Origin: Janthinobacterium sp. 1_2014MBL_MicDiv
GTDB taxonomy: Bacteria; Pseudomonadota; Gammaproteobacteria; Burkholderiales; Burkholderiaceae_D
Direction of reading: 5' to 3'
Assembly (NCBI RefSeq): GCF_001865675.1
Contig: NZ_CP011319.1
Span: 682,001 to 746,000, forward strand
Length of the DNA stretch: 64,000 nucleotides
Below, one piece after another: positions 8,794 through 17,503 of the stretch. The notes beneath the pieces were generated by a model. The model ran no database searches, had not been told where the DNA came from, and worked only from the letters and a program-made list of their open reading frames with translations. The stretch's first letter is position 1; every line of letters starts with the position of its first letter. The translations under genes and the position numbers were made by a program.

Positions 8794-10026
8794 TTAATCC
8801 TTCCGCGCCAGCACGGCCGGCTGTGCGGCGGGCGCGGCGGGCGCCCCGGCAAAGGTCACGCCGTGGCCCGGTTTCACGCCATCGAGCCTGGCGACGATGA
8901 CTTTCGCGCCCGGCACCAGGCCCGACGTCACTTCCGCATAGCCTTCATCCTCGTTGCGCAGGCCCAGGGTGACGGGTTGGGCGACCACCTTGTTGTTGAC
9001 CAGCGCATACACGACCGGGCCCTGCTTTTCATTGCGTACGGCCGCCAGCGGCACCAGCGGCGCCACGGATGAGCGTTCGGTGACGATGCTGCCCTTGGCG
9101 AACATGCCGCCGCGCAGCGCGCCATCGCCATTGTCGACGGCGATGTAGACGACAATGGCGCGCGAGCCGCTCTCGGTGGTGGGGTTGATGCGCGTGACCT
9201 TGCCGGCGAAGTCGCGCGCGCCGAAGCCGTCGACCTTGAAGTGCACGTCCTGGCCCAGCTTGATGCGCGGGATTTCCGCGCTGGGCACGGGCGCTTCCAG
9301 GGTCAGCTGCGCCAGGTTGACGATGGTGTAGACGGGCATGTCGGGCGAGACCTTTTCGCCGGCCTGTACGTGGCGCTTGCTGACGATGCCGGCCATGGGC
9401 GCGCGGATCACCGTGTCGGCCAGCGCGATGCGGGCGATGTCGACCATGGCGGCGTTGGATTTGACGCCGGCGCGCGCCAGGTCGACGGAATTCTGCGTCG
9501 TGTCGTAAGCCGTCTGCGAAATGTATTTCTGCTTGAGCAGGGCCTGGCTATTGTTTTCGTTCTTGGCTGCCATCGACAGGCGCGCCTGCGCTTCGTCGAG
9601 CATGGCTTGCTGTTGCGTCAGGCGGGCGCGCTGGTCGGCCGCGTCCAGGCGCACGAGAATTTGCCCGGCGGCCACGCTCTGGCCCTCCTGCAATGTGGTT
9701 TCGTGGATCACGCCGGAAACCTTGGCCTTGATGGTGGCTTGCGTCAGCGGCGCCAGCGAACCCGACAGGGGCAAGCTCACGGCGAGCGCGCGCGCATCGA
9801 TGGCGGCCACGTCGCCCTGCGCCAGTTCGTGCACGGGCGTCTTGTCCTGTTGTTTTTTCTTGCTCGCCTGCAACTCGGCCGCCTTGGCCGCTTGTTGTCT
9901 CGTTTGCATTACGGTCCAGCCGCCGCCGGCCAGGCCCAGCACGACCAGGATCAGCACGGGGGCGCGCCAGCGGCGACGACGCGGGGCTGCAAGGGGGGAG
10001 GCCGGTGGCAAAGTCTCGTTTTTCAT
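8794..10026 (-). CDS. Efflux RND periplasmic adaptor subunit (HlyD/AcrA family)
   Basis: This 410-residue adaptor serves the RND transporter encoded 3 nt downstream. It has an N-terminal membrane anchor (about 20-40, VLILVVLGLAGGGWTV), a charged Lys/Gln-rich linker, a lipoyl half-motif (IKAKVSGVIHETTLQEGQSV), a coiled-coil hairpin (about 125-190) with a KYISQTAYDTTQ turn, a second lipoyl half (IRAPMAGIVSKRHVQAGE), and beta-barrel and membrane-proximal domains. I selected the ATG at 10026 because it gives a normal anchor; an in-frame upstream ATG at 10140 would add 38 residues that lie within a region of strong secondary structure. No strong Shine-Dalgarno is seen. A long hairpin at 10111-10172 lies upstream and may affect expression. 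Confidence 0.9.
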   Translation of the reverse strand: MKNETLPPASPLAAPRRRRWRAPVLILVVLGLAGGGWTVMQTRQQAAKAAELQASKKKQQDKTPVHELAQGDVAAIDARALAVSLPLSGSLAPLTQATIKAKVSGVIHETTLQEGQSVAAGQILVRLDAADQRARLTQQQAMLDEAQARLSMAAKNENNSQALLKQKYISQTAYDTTQNSVDLARAGVKSNAAMVDIARIALADTVIRAPMAGIVSKRHVQAGEKVSPDMPVYTIVNLAQLTLEAPVPSAEIPRIKLGQDVHFKVDGFGARDFAGKVTRINPTTESGSRAIVVYIAVDNGDGALRGGMFAKGSIVTERSSVAPLVPLAAVRNEKQGPVVYALVNNKVVAQPVTLGLRNEDEGYAEVTSGLVPGAKVIVARLDGVKPGHGVTFAGAPAAPAAQPAVLARKD

Positions 10027-10426
10027 GGTGTTTTCGTATGGAGGCGGCGCAAGGGTCGGGCGCCAGGTCTCGTTGCGGCCGGCCTGCGGCGGGCCGGGGG
10101 AATTCGGGTAGCGTATCGCCGTGGCGGCCGCAGGCAGCACGCCTGCCGCTGCGGTCGTTCACGGCGATACGCATGTTGCTACTTTATGAAGATACAAGTG
10201 CGCCCGCCATCGCCGTGCGACAGATTGCACAAAAACGGGGATGAAATGCAGAAAACGGGCGCCAGAGGCATCGGGCGCGGCGGCGGCGCCGGCAGCGGCA
10301 TGCCACGATGCTTGAGCATCCTCAATGAGCCGATTCGCCGGCGCGCAAGAATGGCCATGATGGTTGTGCCACCGGACAGGCCAGGGTGCCCGCCGGTTGC
10401 GGCACGGCCGCGCAACGGGGGGCCTG
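10027..10426. other. Divergent intergenic region with strong secondary structure
   Basis: These 400 nt separate the efflux adaptor (minus) and the GGDEF-EAL gene (plus). No gene is supported. The notable content is the long inverted repeat described at 10111-10172. No TetR- or LysR-type regulator gene is present, although drug-pump operons often have one beside them. Confidence 0.6.
10111..10172 (-). repeat. 62-nt near-perfect long stem-loop in the leader of the efflux operon
   Basis: GCGTATCGCCGTG (10111-10123) is a perfect inverted repeat of CACGGCGATACGC (10160-10172). Inside it, GCAGGC (10130-10135) pairs with GCCTGC (10141-10146) around a 5-nt loop, and GCGGCC (10124-10129) pairs with GGTCGT (10153-10158) with two wobbles. 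The structure could be a cruciform in DNA or a stem in the RNA, about 85 nt before the adaptor start. There is no T run after it in either direction, so a simple terminator is unlikely. Confidence 0.7.
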
Positions 10427-12958
10427 ATGTCTGAACGGATTGTCGGAGCCGTCCCGTCGCCGGGCCGTTTGCTGGCCGCTGCCGCACCGGACACGGGAGC
10501 GGCCGGCATGGCGCTGGACTTGCTGTCCATCGCCGTTGCCGCCGTCGAGCAGGCGCCCGGCATGGCCGTGCGCGGCATCGACCGCGATGGCATCGTGCGC
10601 TACTGGAGCGCGGGCGCGGCGCGCCTGTATGGGGTGCCGGCCGCGCTGGCCCTGGGCCAGCCGTGGAGCAGCGTGGCCACGGCCATGCCGGAAGGCGCCG
10701 GCCAGGATGCCGATGGCCATGCCGAACTGGACGCCGTCTGGCATAGCGGCAAGGCGCGCACGGCCCGCCTGTGGCGTCTCGGTAGCAACGGGGTGGCGCC
10801 GCGCTGCATCTGTTCCACCGCGTTTCCCGTCATCGTGGCCGGGCGTGTGCGGCAAGTGGTGTGCATCGATGTCGACATCACGGCCAGCGGCCAGGATGGC
10901 GCGGGGCAGGGCGCGCTGTTGCTGATGGGGGATAATTTCCGCCAGTTGTACGACAAGTCGGCCGACGCCATCGTGCTGCTGCGCGACGAGCATATCGCCG
11001 AAGCCAACCCGGCCGCCATCGCCCTGTTTCAATGCGAGGAGCGGCCACGCCTGCTGGGACGGCGTCTCAGCGATTTCTCGCCCTTGCGCCAGCCCGATGG
11101 CGCCTTGTCGTCCCTGCGCGGCACGCAACTGGCGGCGCAGGCCCATGCCCACGGCAACTGGCGCTATGACTGGCAGTATCAAACTTGCCTGGGGGAATTG
11201 TTCTGGGGCGAAGTGCTGCTCACTTCCGTCACGCTCGACCATACCTATCTGTTCTATGCCGTGATCCGCGATATTTCTTCCCGCAAACTGGCCGAGCGGG
11301 CCCTGTACCTGTCGGCGCAGGTGGTCGAGCACGCACGGGAAGCGATCGTCGTGATGGACCCGCAGCAACGCGTTGTCAGCATGAATCCCGCGTACAGCGA
11401 GATCAGCGGCTTCAGCCTGGACGACATGCTGGGCAAGCCGTTTGCCATGCACCGCGCCGAACCGGATGAACTGGCGTTCTTTGCCCACGTGTGGGAAGAG
11501 GTCGATACGAATGGCTATTGGCAGGGCGACATCCTGGCCCAGCGCAAGGAGGGGCAGCGCTACCCGGCCTGGCTGTCGCTGACGGCCATCCGCGATACGC
11601 AGGGGCAGCTCAGCAACTACATGGCCATCCTCAGCGACATCAGCGAGCGCAAGAAAACCGAGGAGCACACGCGCCACCTGGCCGAACACGATTTCCTCAC
11701 CGACCTGCCGAACCGGGTGCTGCTGCTGGACCGGCTGTCGCTGGCGCTGGCGGCCGCGCGGCGCAAGCTGAGCATGCTGGCCATCCTGTACCTGGACCTC
11801 GATCACTTCAAGCACATCAACGACAGCATGGGCCATCACGTGGGCGACCTGCTGCTCAAGGAGGTGGCGCGGCGCCTCGTGCGCTGCGTGCGCGGCGTCG
11901 ACACGGTCAGCCGCCATGGCGGCGACGAATTTGTCATCATCCTGGCCGAGGTGGGCGGCATCGACCAGGCGGCGCACGTGGCGGCCAGCCTGCTGCAAGC
12001 CGTGACCCAGGTCTACCAGTTGGGCGAGTATGAGTTGCAGGTGTCGGTGTCGATCGGCGTGGCCATCTTTCCCAGCGATGGCGACAGCATCGACACGCTG
12101 GTGCACAACGCCGACATCGCCATGTACCACGCCAAGGAAAGCGGACGCAATAATTTCCAGTTTTTTAATGCGGAAATGAATGCGCAAATCCTCGAGCGGG
12201 CCAGCCTCGAACAGGGCTTGCGCGCGGCGCTGGGCAGCGACGAGTTTGCGCTGGAATTCCAGCCCGCCCTCGATGTTGCCAGCGGCCAGATCGTGGGGGC
12301 GGAAGCCCTGTTGCGCTGGCGCCATCCGCAGCTGGGCGTGCTGCCGCCCGAGCGCTTCCTCGCCGTGGCCGAGGAATGCGGATTGATGGTGTCGATCGGC
12401 AACTGGGTGCTGCGCCACGCCTGCCTGCGCGCGCGCGCCTGGCACGACGCGGGCCAGGCGTGGCGCGTCTCCGTGAATCTGTCGGCGGCGCAATGCCTGC
12501 ACAATAATTTAGTGCACAGCGTACAGGAAGCGCTGGCGGCGTCGGGCTTGCCCGCTGCCTGGCTGGAGCTGGAAGTGACGGAGTCGCTGCTGATGAAGGG
12601 CGGCGCGCGCCTGGCCGGCGTGCTGGCGCAGCTGCGCGCGCTGGGCGTGCGGCTGGCCATCGACGACTTCGGCACCGGCTATTCGCGCCTGGCCAATCTG
12701 CGCCATTACCCGGTGGACAAGCTGAAGATCGATCCCTCGTTCCTGCCCGGCGCGGACGGCGCGGCTGGCGAGTCCGATACCGCCGTGGCCGCCACCATCA
12801 TCGCCATGGCGCGCGAACTGCAGCTGACGGTGATCGCGGAAGGCGTGGAAACGGCGCAGCAGCTGGCCTACCTGCAGGCGCAGGGCTGCCAGCAGTACCA
12901 GGGACGCTATGCCGGCGCGCAAGTCGAGGGCAGCGCACTGGCGGCGCTGTTGCATTAG
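10427..12958 (+). CDS. PAS-PAS-PAS-GGDEF-EAL protein (cyclic-di-GMP turnover)
   Basis: This 843-residue protein has no membrane helices and probably acts in the cytoplasm. Three PAS-like sensor segments (about 35-155, 170-290 and 295-415) precede a GGDEF domain with intact RHGGDEF and an inhibitory RxxD site (RGVD) five residues before it. The C-terminal EAL domain has GAEALLRW, VNLSAAQ, ELEVTES, AIDDFGTGYS, LKIDPSF and AEGVET, so both diguanylate cyclase and phosphodiesterase residues look complete. The net activity cannot be predicted. The start at 10427 follows GGGGGG at a good distance; an in-frame ATG at 10364 is less likely. It is divergent from the efflux operon. Confidence 0.93.
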   Translation: MSERIVGAVPSPGRLLAAAAPDTGAAGMALDLLSIAVAAVEQAPGMAVRGIDRDGIVRYWSAGAARLYGVPAALALGQPWSSVATAMPEGAGQDADGHAELDAVWHSGKARTARLWRLGSNGVAPRCICSTAFPVIVAGRVRQVVCIDVDITASGQDGAGQGALLLMGDNFRQLYDKSADAIVLLRDEHIAEANPAAIALFQCEERPRLLGRRLSDFSPLRQPDGALSSLRGTQLAAQAHAHGNWRYDWQYQTCLGELFWGEVLLTSVTLDHTYLFYAVIRDISSRKLAERALYLSAQVVEHAREAIVVMDPQQRVVSMNPAYSEISGFSLDDMLGKPFAMHRAEPDELAFFAHVWEEVDTNGYWQGDILAQRKEGQRYPAWLSLTAIRDTQGQLSNYMAILSDISERKKTEEHTRHLAEHDFLTDLPNRVLLLDRLSLALAAARRKLSMLAILYLDLDHFKHINDSMGHHVGDLLLKEVARRLVRCVRGVDTVSRHGGDEFVIILAEVGGIDQAAHVAASLLQAVTQVYQLGEYELQVSVSIGVAIFPSDGDSIDTLVHNADIAMYHAKESGRNNFQFFNAEMNAQILERASLEQGLRAALGSDEFALEFQPALDVASGQIVGAEALLRWRHPQLGVLPPERFLAVAEECGLMVSIGNWVLRHACLRARAWHDAGQAWRVSVNLSAAQCLHNNLVHSVQEALAASGLPAAWLELEVTESLLMKGGARLAGVLAQLRALGVRLAIDDFGTGYSRLANLRHYPVDKLKIDPSFLPGADGAAGESDTAVAATIIAMARELQLTVIAEGVETAQQLAYLQAQGCQQYQGRYAGAQVEGSALAALLH

Positions 12959-12966
12959 TTATGGCA

Positions 12967-13953
12967 TCAGTGAATGTTTCCCAGCAGCTTGATGCGCGCC
13001 ACGACCTGGCCATGGTCGGACGCGGGCGGCAAGCCCAGCAGCAAATGGTCGTTCAGGTAGATCACGTCGAGCACGGCGCCGATGGCGCGCGGCGAGGCGG
13101 GGTGGAAGTGTTCGGAGACGAGGATGTGGTCGATCGTCATGTAGGCGCTGTCGTGGATATTCGTGTAGCCCACGTGGCGCAGGTAATCCTGGCGCAGCTG
13201 GATGGCGTTGCAGTCATACAGGCGCGCGCGCATCTCGGGCAGGTGGCCGGCCGCTTCGCACGGTGCGCCGGCGCCCATGACGATGGCCGTGGTGACGGCA
13301 TTGGCGATGTCGTTGAAGTCGCCCAGCACGATGCGCGGACGGCCGCTTTGGCCCAGTTCGCTCACCAGCACGCGCAGGGCCACGGCTTCCGCGCCGCGCC
13401 GCCGCAGCGAACGCAGGTTGGCCAGCGCATACGCCAGCGCGTCGCCGGCGTCGTCGGGGCGGTAGTCGGGCCGGCGCGATTTCAGATGCACGACGACCAC
13501 GTCGGTCAGTTGTCCGCCAGGCAAGACGAGCTGCACATGCAGGGGCGCGCGGGCAAAGCGGCACGGATCGGCATCCGCGCCCTGGCCATCGGCCGGCAAG
13601 GTGACGCCGGCGGGAAAGTTCGCATAGGCAACACCGGGGCCGGCCAGCGGCAGCCGCGAGACGAGCGCCACCGTGGGCAGCATGCGGCCGCTGGCGTCCA
13701 CCGCATCGTAGCCGGCCAGCACCGCTTCGCGGTAGTGGCGCGTGCGCGACAGCACGTCGCGCAGGGCCGCCTGCGAGAAGATTTCCTGGAAACCGATCAC
13801 GTCGGCATCGAGCAGGTCGATCTGCCGCGCCGTCCACTGCGCCTTGGCCTCGTATTGGGCCGGGCTCAACGGTTCCAGGTTGTCATACAATTTCTCCCCG
13901 GCAGGGGCAAGGTTGCAGACATTGAATGTGGCAAAGCGGATTTCTTCCTGCAT
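12967..13953 (-). CDS. Endonuclease/exonuclease/phosphatase (EEP) fold family protein
   Basis: This 328-residue hydrolase has the EEP catalytic pattern: FATFNVCNL (Asn), IGFQEI (metal-binding Glu), VVVHLKSRRP (His), VLGDFND (Asp/Asn) and SDHGQVVARI (Asp/His) near the end. The family acts on phosphodiester or phosphate-ester bonds; the substrate here is unknown. No signal peptide is visible, so it is probably cytoplasmic. The ATG at 13953 is preferred because GAGGAG sits 8 nt upstream; an in-frame GTG at 13962 would abut that site. It converges with the GGDEF-EAL gene, 8 nt away, and diverges from ybaK with a 37-nt gap. Confidence 0.87.
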   Translation of the reverse strand: MQEEIRFATFNVCNLAPAGEKLYDNLEPLSPAQYEAKAQWTARQIDLLDADVIGFQEIFSQAALRDVLSRTRHYREAVLAGYDAVDASGRMLPTVALVSRLPLAGPGVAYANFPAGVTLPADGQGADADPCRFARAPLHVQLVLPGGQLTDVVVVHLKSRRPDYRPDDAGDALAYALANLRSLRRRGAEAVALRVLVSELGQSGRPRIVLGDFNDIANAVTTAIVMGAGAPCEAAGHLPEMRARLYDCNAIQLRQDYLRHVGYTNIHDSAYMTIDHILVSEHFHPASPRAIGAVLDVIYLNDHLLLGLPPASDHGQVVARIKLLGNIH

Positions 13954-13990
13954 AATTAGCACTCCTCACTGAACGATCAGCGTATCACGC

Positions 13991-14482
13991 ATGGCTAAAA
14001 AAGAGCATATTTCCGAAACCCAGGCGACGCAGATGCTGCGCAAGCATCAAGTTTCCTTCGATGAACACCCGTATCCGTACGAAGAGCACGGCGGCACCAG
14101 CGTCTCGGCGCGCGAGCTGAACGTGCCCGAGCATGCGGTGATCAAGACCCTCGTGATGCAGGACGAGGCGGCGCGGCCGATGATCGTGCTCATGCATGGG
14201 GATTGCAAGGTGTCGACCAAGAACCTGGCGCGTGGCATCGGCTGCAAGTCCGTCGAGCCGTGCAAGCCCGAAGTGGCGCAGCGCCATTCCGGCTACCTGA
14301 TCGGCGGCACTTCGCCGTTCGGCACCAAAAAGGCCATGCCCGTGTACGTGGAGCAATCCATCCTGGCGCTCGAGCGTATCTATATCAATGGCGGGCGGCG
14401 CGGTTTCCTCGTCTCGCTGGCGCCGCAGGTATTGCTCGACTTGCTCCAGGCCAAGCCGGTGCAGTGCGCGCTGGCAGACTAA
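13991..14482 (+). CDS. ybaK: Cys-tRNA(Pro)/Cys-tRNA(Cys) deacylase YbaK
   Basis: This 163-residue protein is a trans-editing factor that hydrolyses mischarged Cys-tRNA(Pro). It matches YbaK/EbsC in length and motifs: VSFDEHPYPYEEHGG near the start, HAVIKTLVM, VLMHGDCKVSTKNLAR with the Lys used by the family, and the glycine-rich loop GYLIGGTSPFGTKKAMPVY. Residues through the conserved GG-SPFG loop are intact, so the enzyme should be functional. It stands alone between the EEP gene (divergent) and plsY. No strong Shine-Dalgarno precedes the ATG. Confidence 0.95.
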   Translation: MAKKEHISETQATQMLRKHQVSFDEHPYPYEEHGGTSVSARELNVPEHAVIKTLVMQDEAARPMIVLMHGDCKVSTKNLARGIGCKSVEPCKPEVAQRHSGYLIGGTSPFGTKKAMPVYVEQSILALERIYINGGRRGFLVSLAPQVLLDLLQAKPVQCALAD

Positions 14483-14555
14483 GAGAGCTTATCCCCGTAG
14501 ATGAATACCTCCCCTGCTGCCGCCCCTCAGAAGCGGGGACTGCGTTGATCGTCGT

Positions 14556-14573
14556 CGCGTGGCTCGCCACGCG
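14556..14573. repeat. Small perfect hairpin between ybaK and plsY
   Basis: CGCGTGG (14556-14562) and CCACGCG (14567-14573) flank a CTCG loop. It lies 74 nt after the ybaK stop in a 258-nt gap that otherwise shows no gene. There is no following T run, so it is not a textbook intrinsic terminator, although it could still slow transcription or protect the 3' end. Confidence 0.45.
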
Positions 14574-14740
14574 TCCTCCTCACGCCTGGTCCGCGCTCCT
14601 GATACGCTGCCAGCAGAAGACGCTCGCTACGGGATAGACTCCAAGAAAACCGGGCGCCGCCCTGTCCTTGGGCTGGGCGCTGGTGTATATTCTGCTGCGC
14701 CAGCCTTATGCTGCTGTGAAAAATACAACAAAGGGAAGAA

Positions 14741-15385
14741 ATGAATCCAGTAATCACAACCGTGGCAATGACAGTGGCCGCTTACTTGCTCGGCTCGATA
14801 TCGTTTGCCGTGGTGATGAGCAAGGTCTACGGCATTGCCGATCCGCGCACCTATGGCTCGAAGAATCCGGGCGCCACCAACGTGCTGCGCAGCGGCAACA
14901 AGGGCGCCGCCGTCATGACCTTGCTGGGCGATGGCGCCAAGGGCTGGCTGGCCGTCTTCCTGGCCGACCATTTTGCCGGTGCGCTGGGCGTGGGCGACAC
15001 GGCCGTGGCGCTGGTGGCCATCGCCGTCTTCCTCGGCCACCTGTGGCCCGTCTTCTTCCGTTTCGTCGGCGGCAAGGGCGTGGCCACGGCCCTCGGCGTG
15101 TTGCTGGGCATTCATCCATGGCTGGGCCTGGCCACCTTGGCCACCTGGCTGATCATCGCCTATGCCTTCCGCTATTCCTCGCTGGCGGCGCTGGTGGCGG
15201 CCCTGTTCGCGCCGTTCTACTACGGCTTGCTGTTCGGCGTCGATCCCATCCTGCTGGCCGTCGTCATCATGAGCGTGCTGCTGGCCTACCGCCACAGCCA
15301 GAATATTGCCAACTTGCTCGCTGGCAAGGAAAGCAAGATCGGCGGCAAGAAGGACGCGGCCAAGGCCGCTGGCAAGAAGAAGTAA
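14741..15385 (+). CDS. plsY: Glycerol-3-phosphate 1-O-acyltransferase PlsY
   Basis: This 214-residue inner-membrane enzyme transfers the acyl chain of acyl-phosphate to glycerol-3-phosphate, the first step of phospholipid synthesis. It has about five helices and the three cytoplasmic family motifs: GSISFAVVMSK and SKNPGATNVLR (motif 1), RFVGGKGVATALGVLLG (motif 2) and YRHSQNIANLLAGKES (motif 3). The C-terminal tail is Lys/Ala-rich (KKDAAKAAGKKK), longer and more basic than in many homologues. AAAGGGAAGAA precedes the ATG. Partner plsX is not in the window. Confidence 0.96.
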   Translation: MNPVITTVAMTVAAYLLGSISFAVVMSKVYGIADPRTYGSKNPGATNVLRSGNKGAAVMTLLGDGAKGWLAVFLADHFAGALGVGDTAVALVAIAVFLGHLWPVFFRFVGGKGVATALGVLLGIHPWLGLATLATWLIIAYAFRYSSLAALVAALFAPFYYGLLFGVDPILLAVVIMSVLLAYRHSQNIANLLAGKESKIGGKKDAAKAAGKKK

Positions 15386-15475
15386 GCGCTTGATTTCCGG
15401 CGGCCCGCACGCATATGCTGTGCTTGCGGCGCCGCGCGGTGCGGCCGCCACCGACTCGCGCAAAGGCTGCCCACC

Positions 15476-16141
15476 ATGAGTTCCACCTCCGCCACACCCA
15501 CTCCCGTCCGTATCGACTTCGTCTCCGACGTCTCCTGTCCCTGGTGCGTGATCGGCCTGAAATCGCTGGAGCAAGCCTTGGGCAATCTGCAGGACAGCGT
15601 CCAGGCCGAGATCCATTTCCAGCCCTTCGAGCTGAATGCCAGCATGCCGGCCGAAGGCGAGGATATCGGCGAACACATCGCCCGCAAATACGGTTCCACC
15701 GAAGAACAGATGGCGCAATCGCGCGAAGCGATCCGCGCGCGCGGCGAGCAACTGGGCTTTACCTTTGCCATGGACAAGCGCGGCCGCATCTACAACACCT
15801 TCGATGCGCACCGCCTGCTGCACTGGGCCGCACTGCAAGGGCGCCAGAAGGAACTCAAGATGGCGCTGTTCGATGCATATTTCACGCAGGGCCAGAATCC
15901 GTCCTCGCACGCGGTGCTGCTGACAGTGGCCGGCGACGCGGGACTGGACACGGCGAAAGCGGCCGAGGTGCTGGCATCGAACGCCTACGCGGACGAGGTA
16001 CGCGCGCAGGAACAGTTCTATCAGCAAAACGGCATCAACTCCGTGCCGGCCGTCATCATCAACGAGCGCCACCTGATTTCCGGCGGCCAGCCGCCCGAAG
16101 TGTTCGAGCAAGCCTTGCGCCAGATCATCGCCAGCGCCTGA
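15476..16141 (+). CDS. DsbA-family oxidoreductase (FrnE-like)
   Basis: This 221-residue thioredoxin-fold protein has the active-site CPWC at residues 21-24 (SDVSCPWCVIGL), a helical insertion and the cis-Pro segment GINSVPAVIINERHLISGG. These features place it in the FrnE-like branch of the DsbA family (2-hydroxychromene-2-carboxylate isomerase-like fold). There is no signal peptide, so it acts in the cytoplasm, unlike DsbA itself. FrnE homologues have disulfide oxidoreductase activity and are linked to oxidative stress; the natural substrate is unknown. It stands alone, 90 nt after plsY. Confidence 0.9.
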   Translation: MSSTSATPTPVRIDFVSDVSCPWCVIGLKSLEQALGNLQDSVQAEIHFQPFELNASMPAEGEDIGEHIARKYGSTEEQMAQSREAIRARGEQLGFTFAMDKRGRIYNTFDAHRLLHWAALQGRQKELKMALFDAYFTQGQNPSSHAVLLTVAGDAGLDTAKAAEVLASNAYADEVRAQEQFYQQNGINSVPAVIINERHLISGGQPPEVFEQALRQIIASA

Positions 16142-16211
16142 TCCGGAGGCCAATGGCGCGCGCCATGGCGGTCAATTTCGGCTACACTCCGCTGAGAAGG
16201 GGGATAGTCAA

Positions 16212-16502
16212 ATGCCAACAGCCAGCTGGAATGGCGCCGTCATCGCGCAAACTGCCGATGCGCAGGTGCAAGTCGTTGAAAACAATGTGTATTTTCCCTT
16301 GTCGTCGGTGAGGCAGGACTACCTGCGCCCGAGCAGCCACACGACGGTCTGCCCGTGGAAGGGCACGGCCAGCTATTACGACGTCGTCGTCGATGGTGCC
16401 GTCAATGCCAACGCGGCCTGGTACTACCCCCAGCCCAAGGACGCCGCCCGGCAGATTGCCGGCCACGTGGCCTTCTGGCGCGGCATAAGCGTCGAGCGCT
16501 GA
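16212..16502 (+). CDS. DUF427 family protein
   Basis: This small protein of 96 residues matches the DUF427 fold in length and motifs: TVCPWKGTASYYDVVVDG in the centre and AWYYPQPKDAARQIAGHVAF near the end. The family is widespread in bacteria and has no assigned biochemical role known to me. There is no signal peptide or membrane helix. It sits between the DsbA-like gene and the DUF2157 membrane gene, all on the same strand with short gaps (70 and 41 nt). Confidence 0.88.
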   Translation: MPTASWNGAVIAQTADAQVQVVENNVYFPLSSVRQDYLRPSSHTTVCPWKGTASYYDVVVDGAVNANAAWYYPQPKDAARQIAGHVAFWRGISVER

Positions 16503-16543
16503 CCCTTCCCTCCCCATACTGAACCCCCACCAGAAAGCAGACG

Positions 16544-17503
16544 ATGGATTTACGCCTCGCCGTGTACCAGCTCGCCTCGGGCCATGCGCTCGATGCCCAA
16601 CAAACCCGGCAGTTGCAGGACGTGGCCGGTTTCCAGCGCGAACCCGCGCGCCTGGCGTACTGGCTGCCGCGCGGCGTGGCCGTGCTGGGCGCCGCGCTGC
16701 TGGGCATGGGCCTGATCTTCTGGGTCGCCGCCAACTGGGAAGAGCTGGGCAGGACGGGCCGCTTTGCCCTGCTGCAAGGCGTGTTTGCCGCCGCCTGCGT
16801 GGCCGCGTTTGCCGTGCCGAAGGCGCGCGTGCCGCTGCTGCTGGTGGCCATGCTGGCCATCGGCGGCCTGTTCGCCTACTTTGGCCAGACCTACCAGACG
16901 GGCGCCGATCCGTGGCAACTGTTTGCCGTGTGGGCCGCGCTGGCGCTGCCGCTGTGCCTGGTGGCGCGCAGCGACGTGCTGTGGACGCCGTGGATGCTGA
17001 TCGTGTCGACGGGGGCGACCCTGTGGATACAGGCGCATACGCGCCACAGCTGGAGCGTCGAGTCGGCCGACCTGCCTGTCTTTGTCGGCGGCTGGCTGGC
17101 CGTGCTGCTGGCCTGCGCCTTCGTTTCGCCCCTGCTGGCGCGCTGGACGGGCGCCGCTTCCTGGGCCCTGCGCCTGGGCCTGGTGCTGCTCACCATCCTC
17201 ATCACGGGCTCGGCCGTCACTGCCCTGTTCGGCAACACCATCGAGTCGCCGTACTGGGCAGGGCTGGGCTTGCTGGCCGTCGCCGCCATCCTGTTGTCGA
17301 TGAGTAAATTTTCCGACGTGTTCGGCCTCAGCGCCGTCACGCTCGGCATCAACACCCTGCTGGTGGGCGGCCTCGCGCACTGGCTGTTCAACGGCAATGG
17401 CGGCGAAGTGGGCAGCCTGGTCATCCTGGGCCTGGTAGCCGCCGTCATGCTGGCGCTGAGCGTGCAAGGCATCCTGTGGCGCGCGCGCAAGGAGGCGGCA
17501 TGA
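16544..17503 (+). CDS. DUF2157 membrane protein
   Basis: This 319-residue protein has a short soluble N-terminus (about 1-38, including QTRQLQDVAGF) and eight to ten membrane helices beginning near residue 43. The segment FWVAANWEELGRTGRF is typical of DUF2157 proteins, and FGQTYQTGADPWQLF follows a helix pair. The function is unknown. Its stop overlaps the next gene by 4 nt (ATGA). DUF2157, DUF4401 and GDYXXLXY proteins recur together in proteobacteria, so they may form one membrane complex; this is an inference from neighbourhood. Confidence 0.88.
   Translation: MDLRLAVYQLASGHALDAQQTRQLQDVAGFQREPARLAYWLPRGVAVLGAALLGMGLIFWVAANWEELGRTGRFALLQGVFAAACVAAFAVPKARVPLLLVAMLAIGGLFAYFGQTYQTGADPWQLFAVWAALALPLCLVARSDVLWTPWMLIVSTGATLWIQAHTRHSWSVESADLPVFVGGWLAVLLACAFVSPLLARWTGAASWALRLGLVLLTILITGSAVTALFGNTIESPYWAGLGLLAVAAILLSMSKFSDVFGLSAVTLGINTLLVGGLAHWLFNGNGGEVGSLVILGLVAAVMLALSVQGILWRARKEAA

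Noticed and set aside
10322..12502. 726-codon open frame on the minus strand
   Set aside because: It is antisense to the GGDEF-EAL gene, whose catalytic motifs are complete; no start site or family motif.
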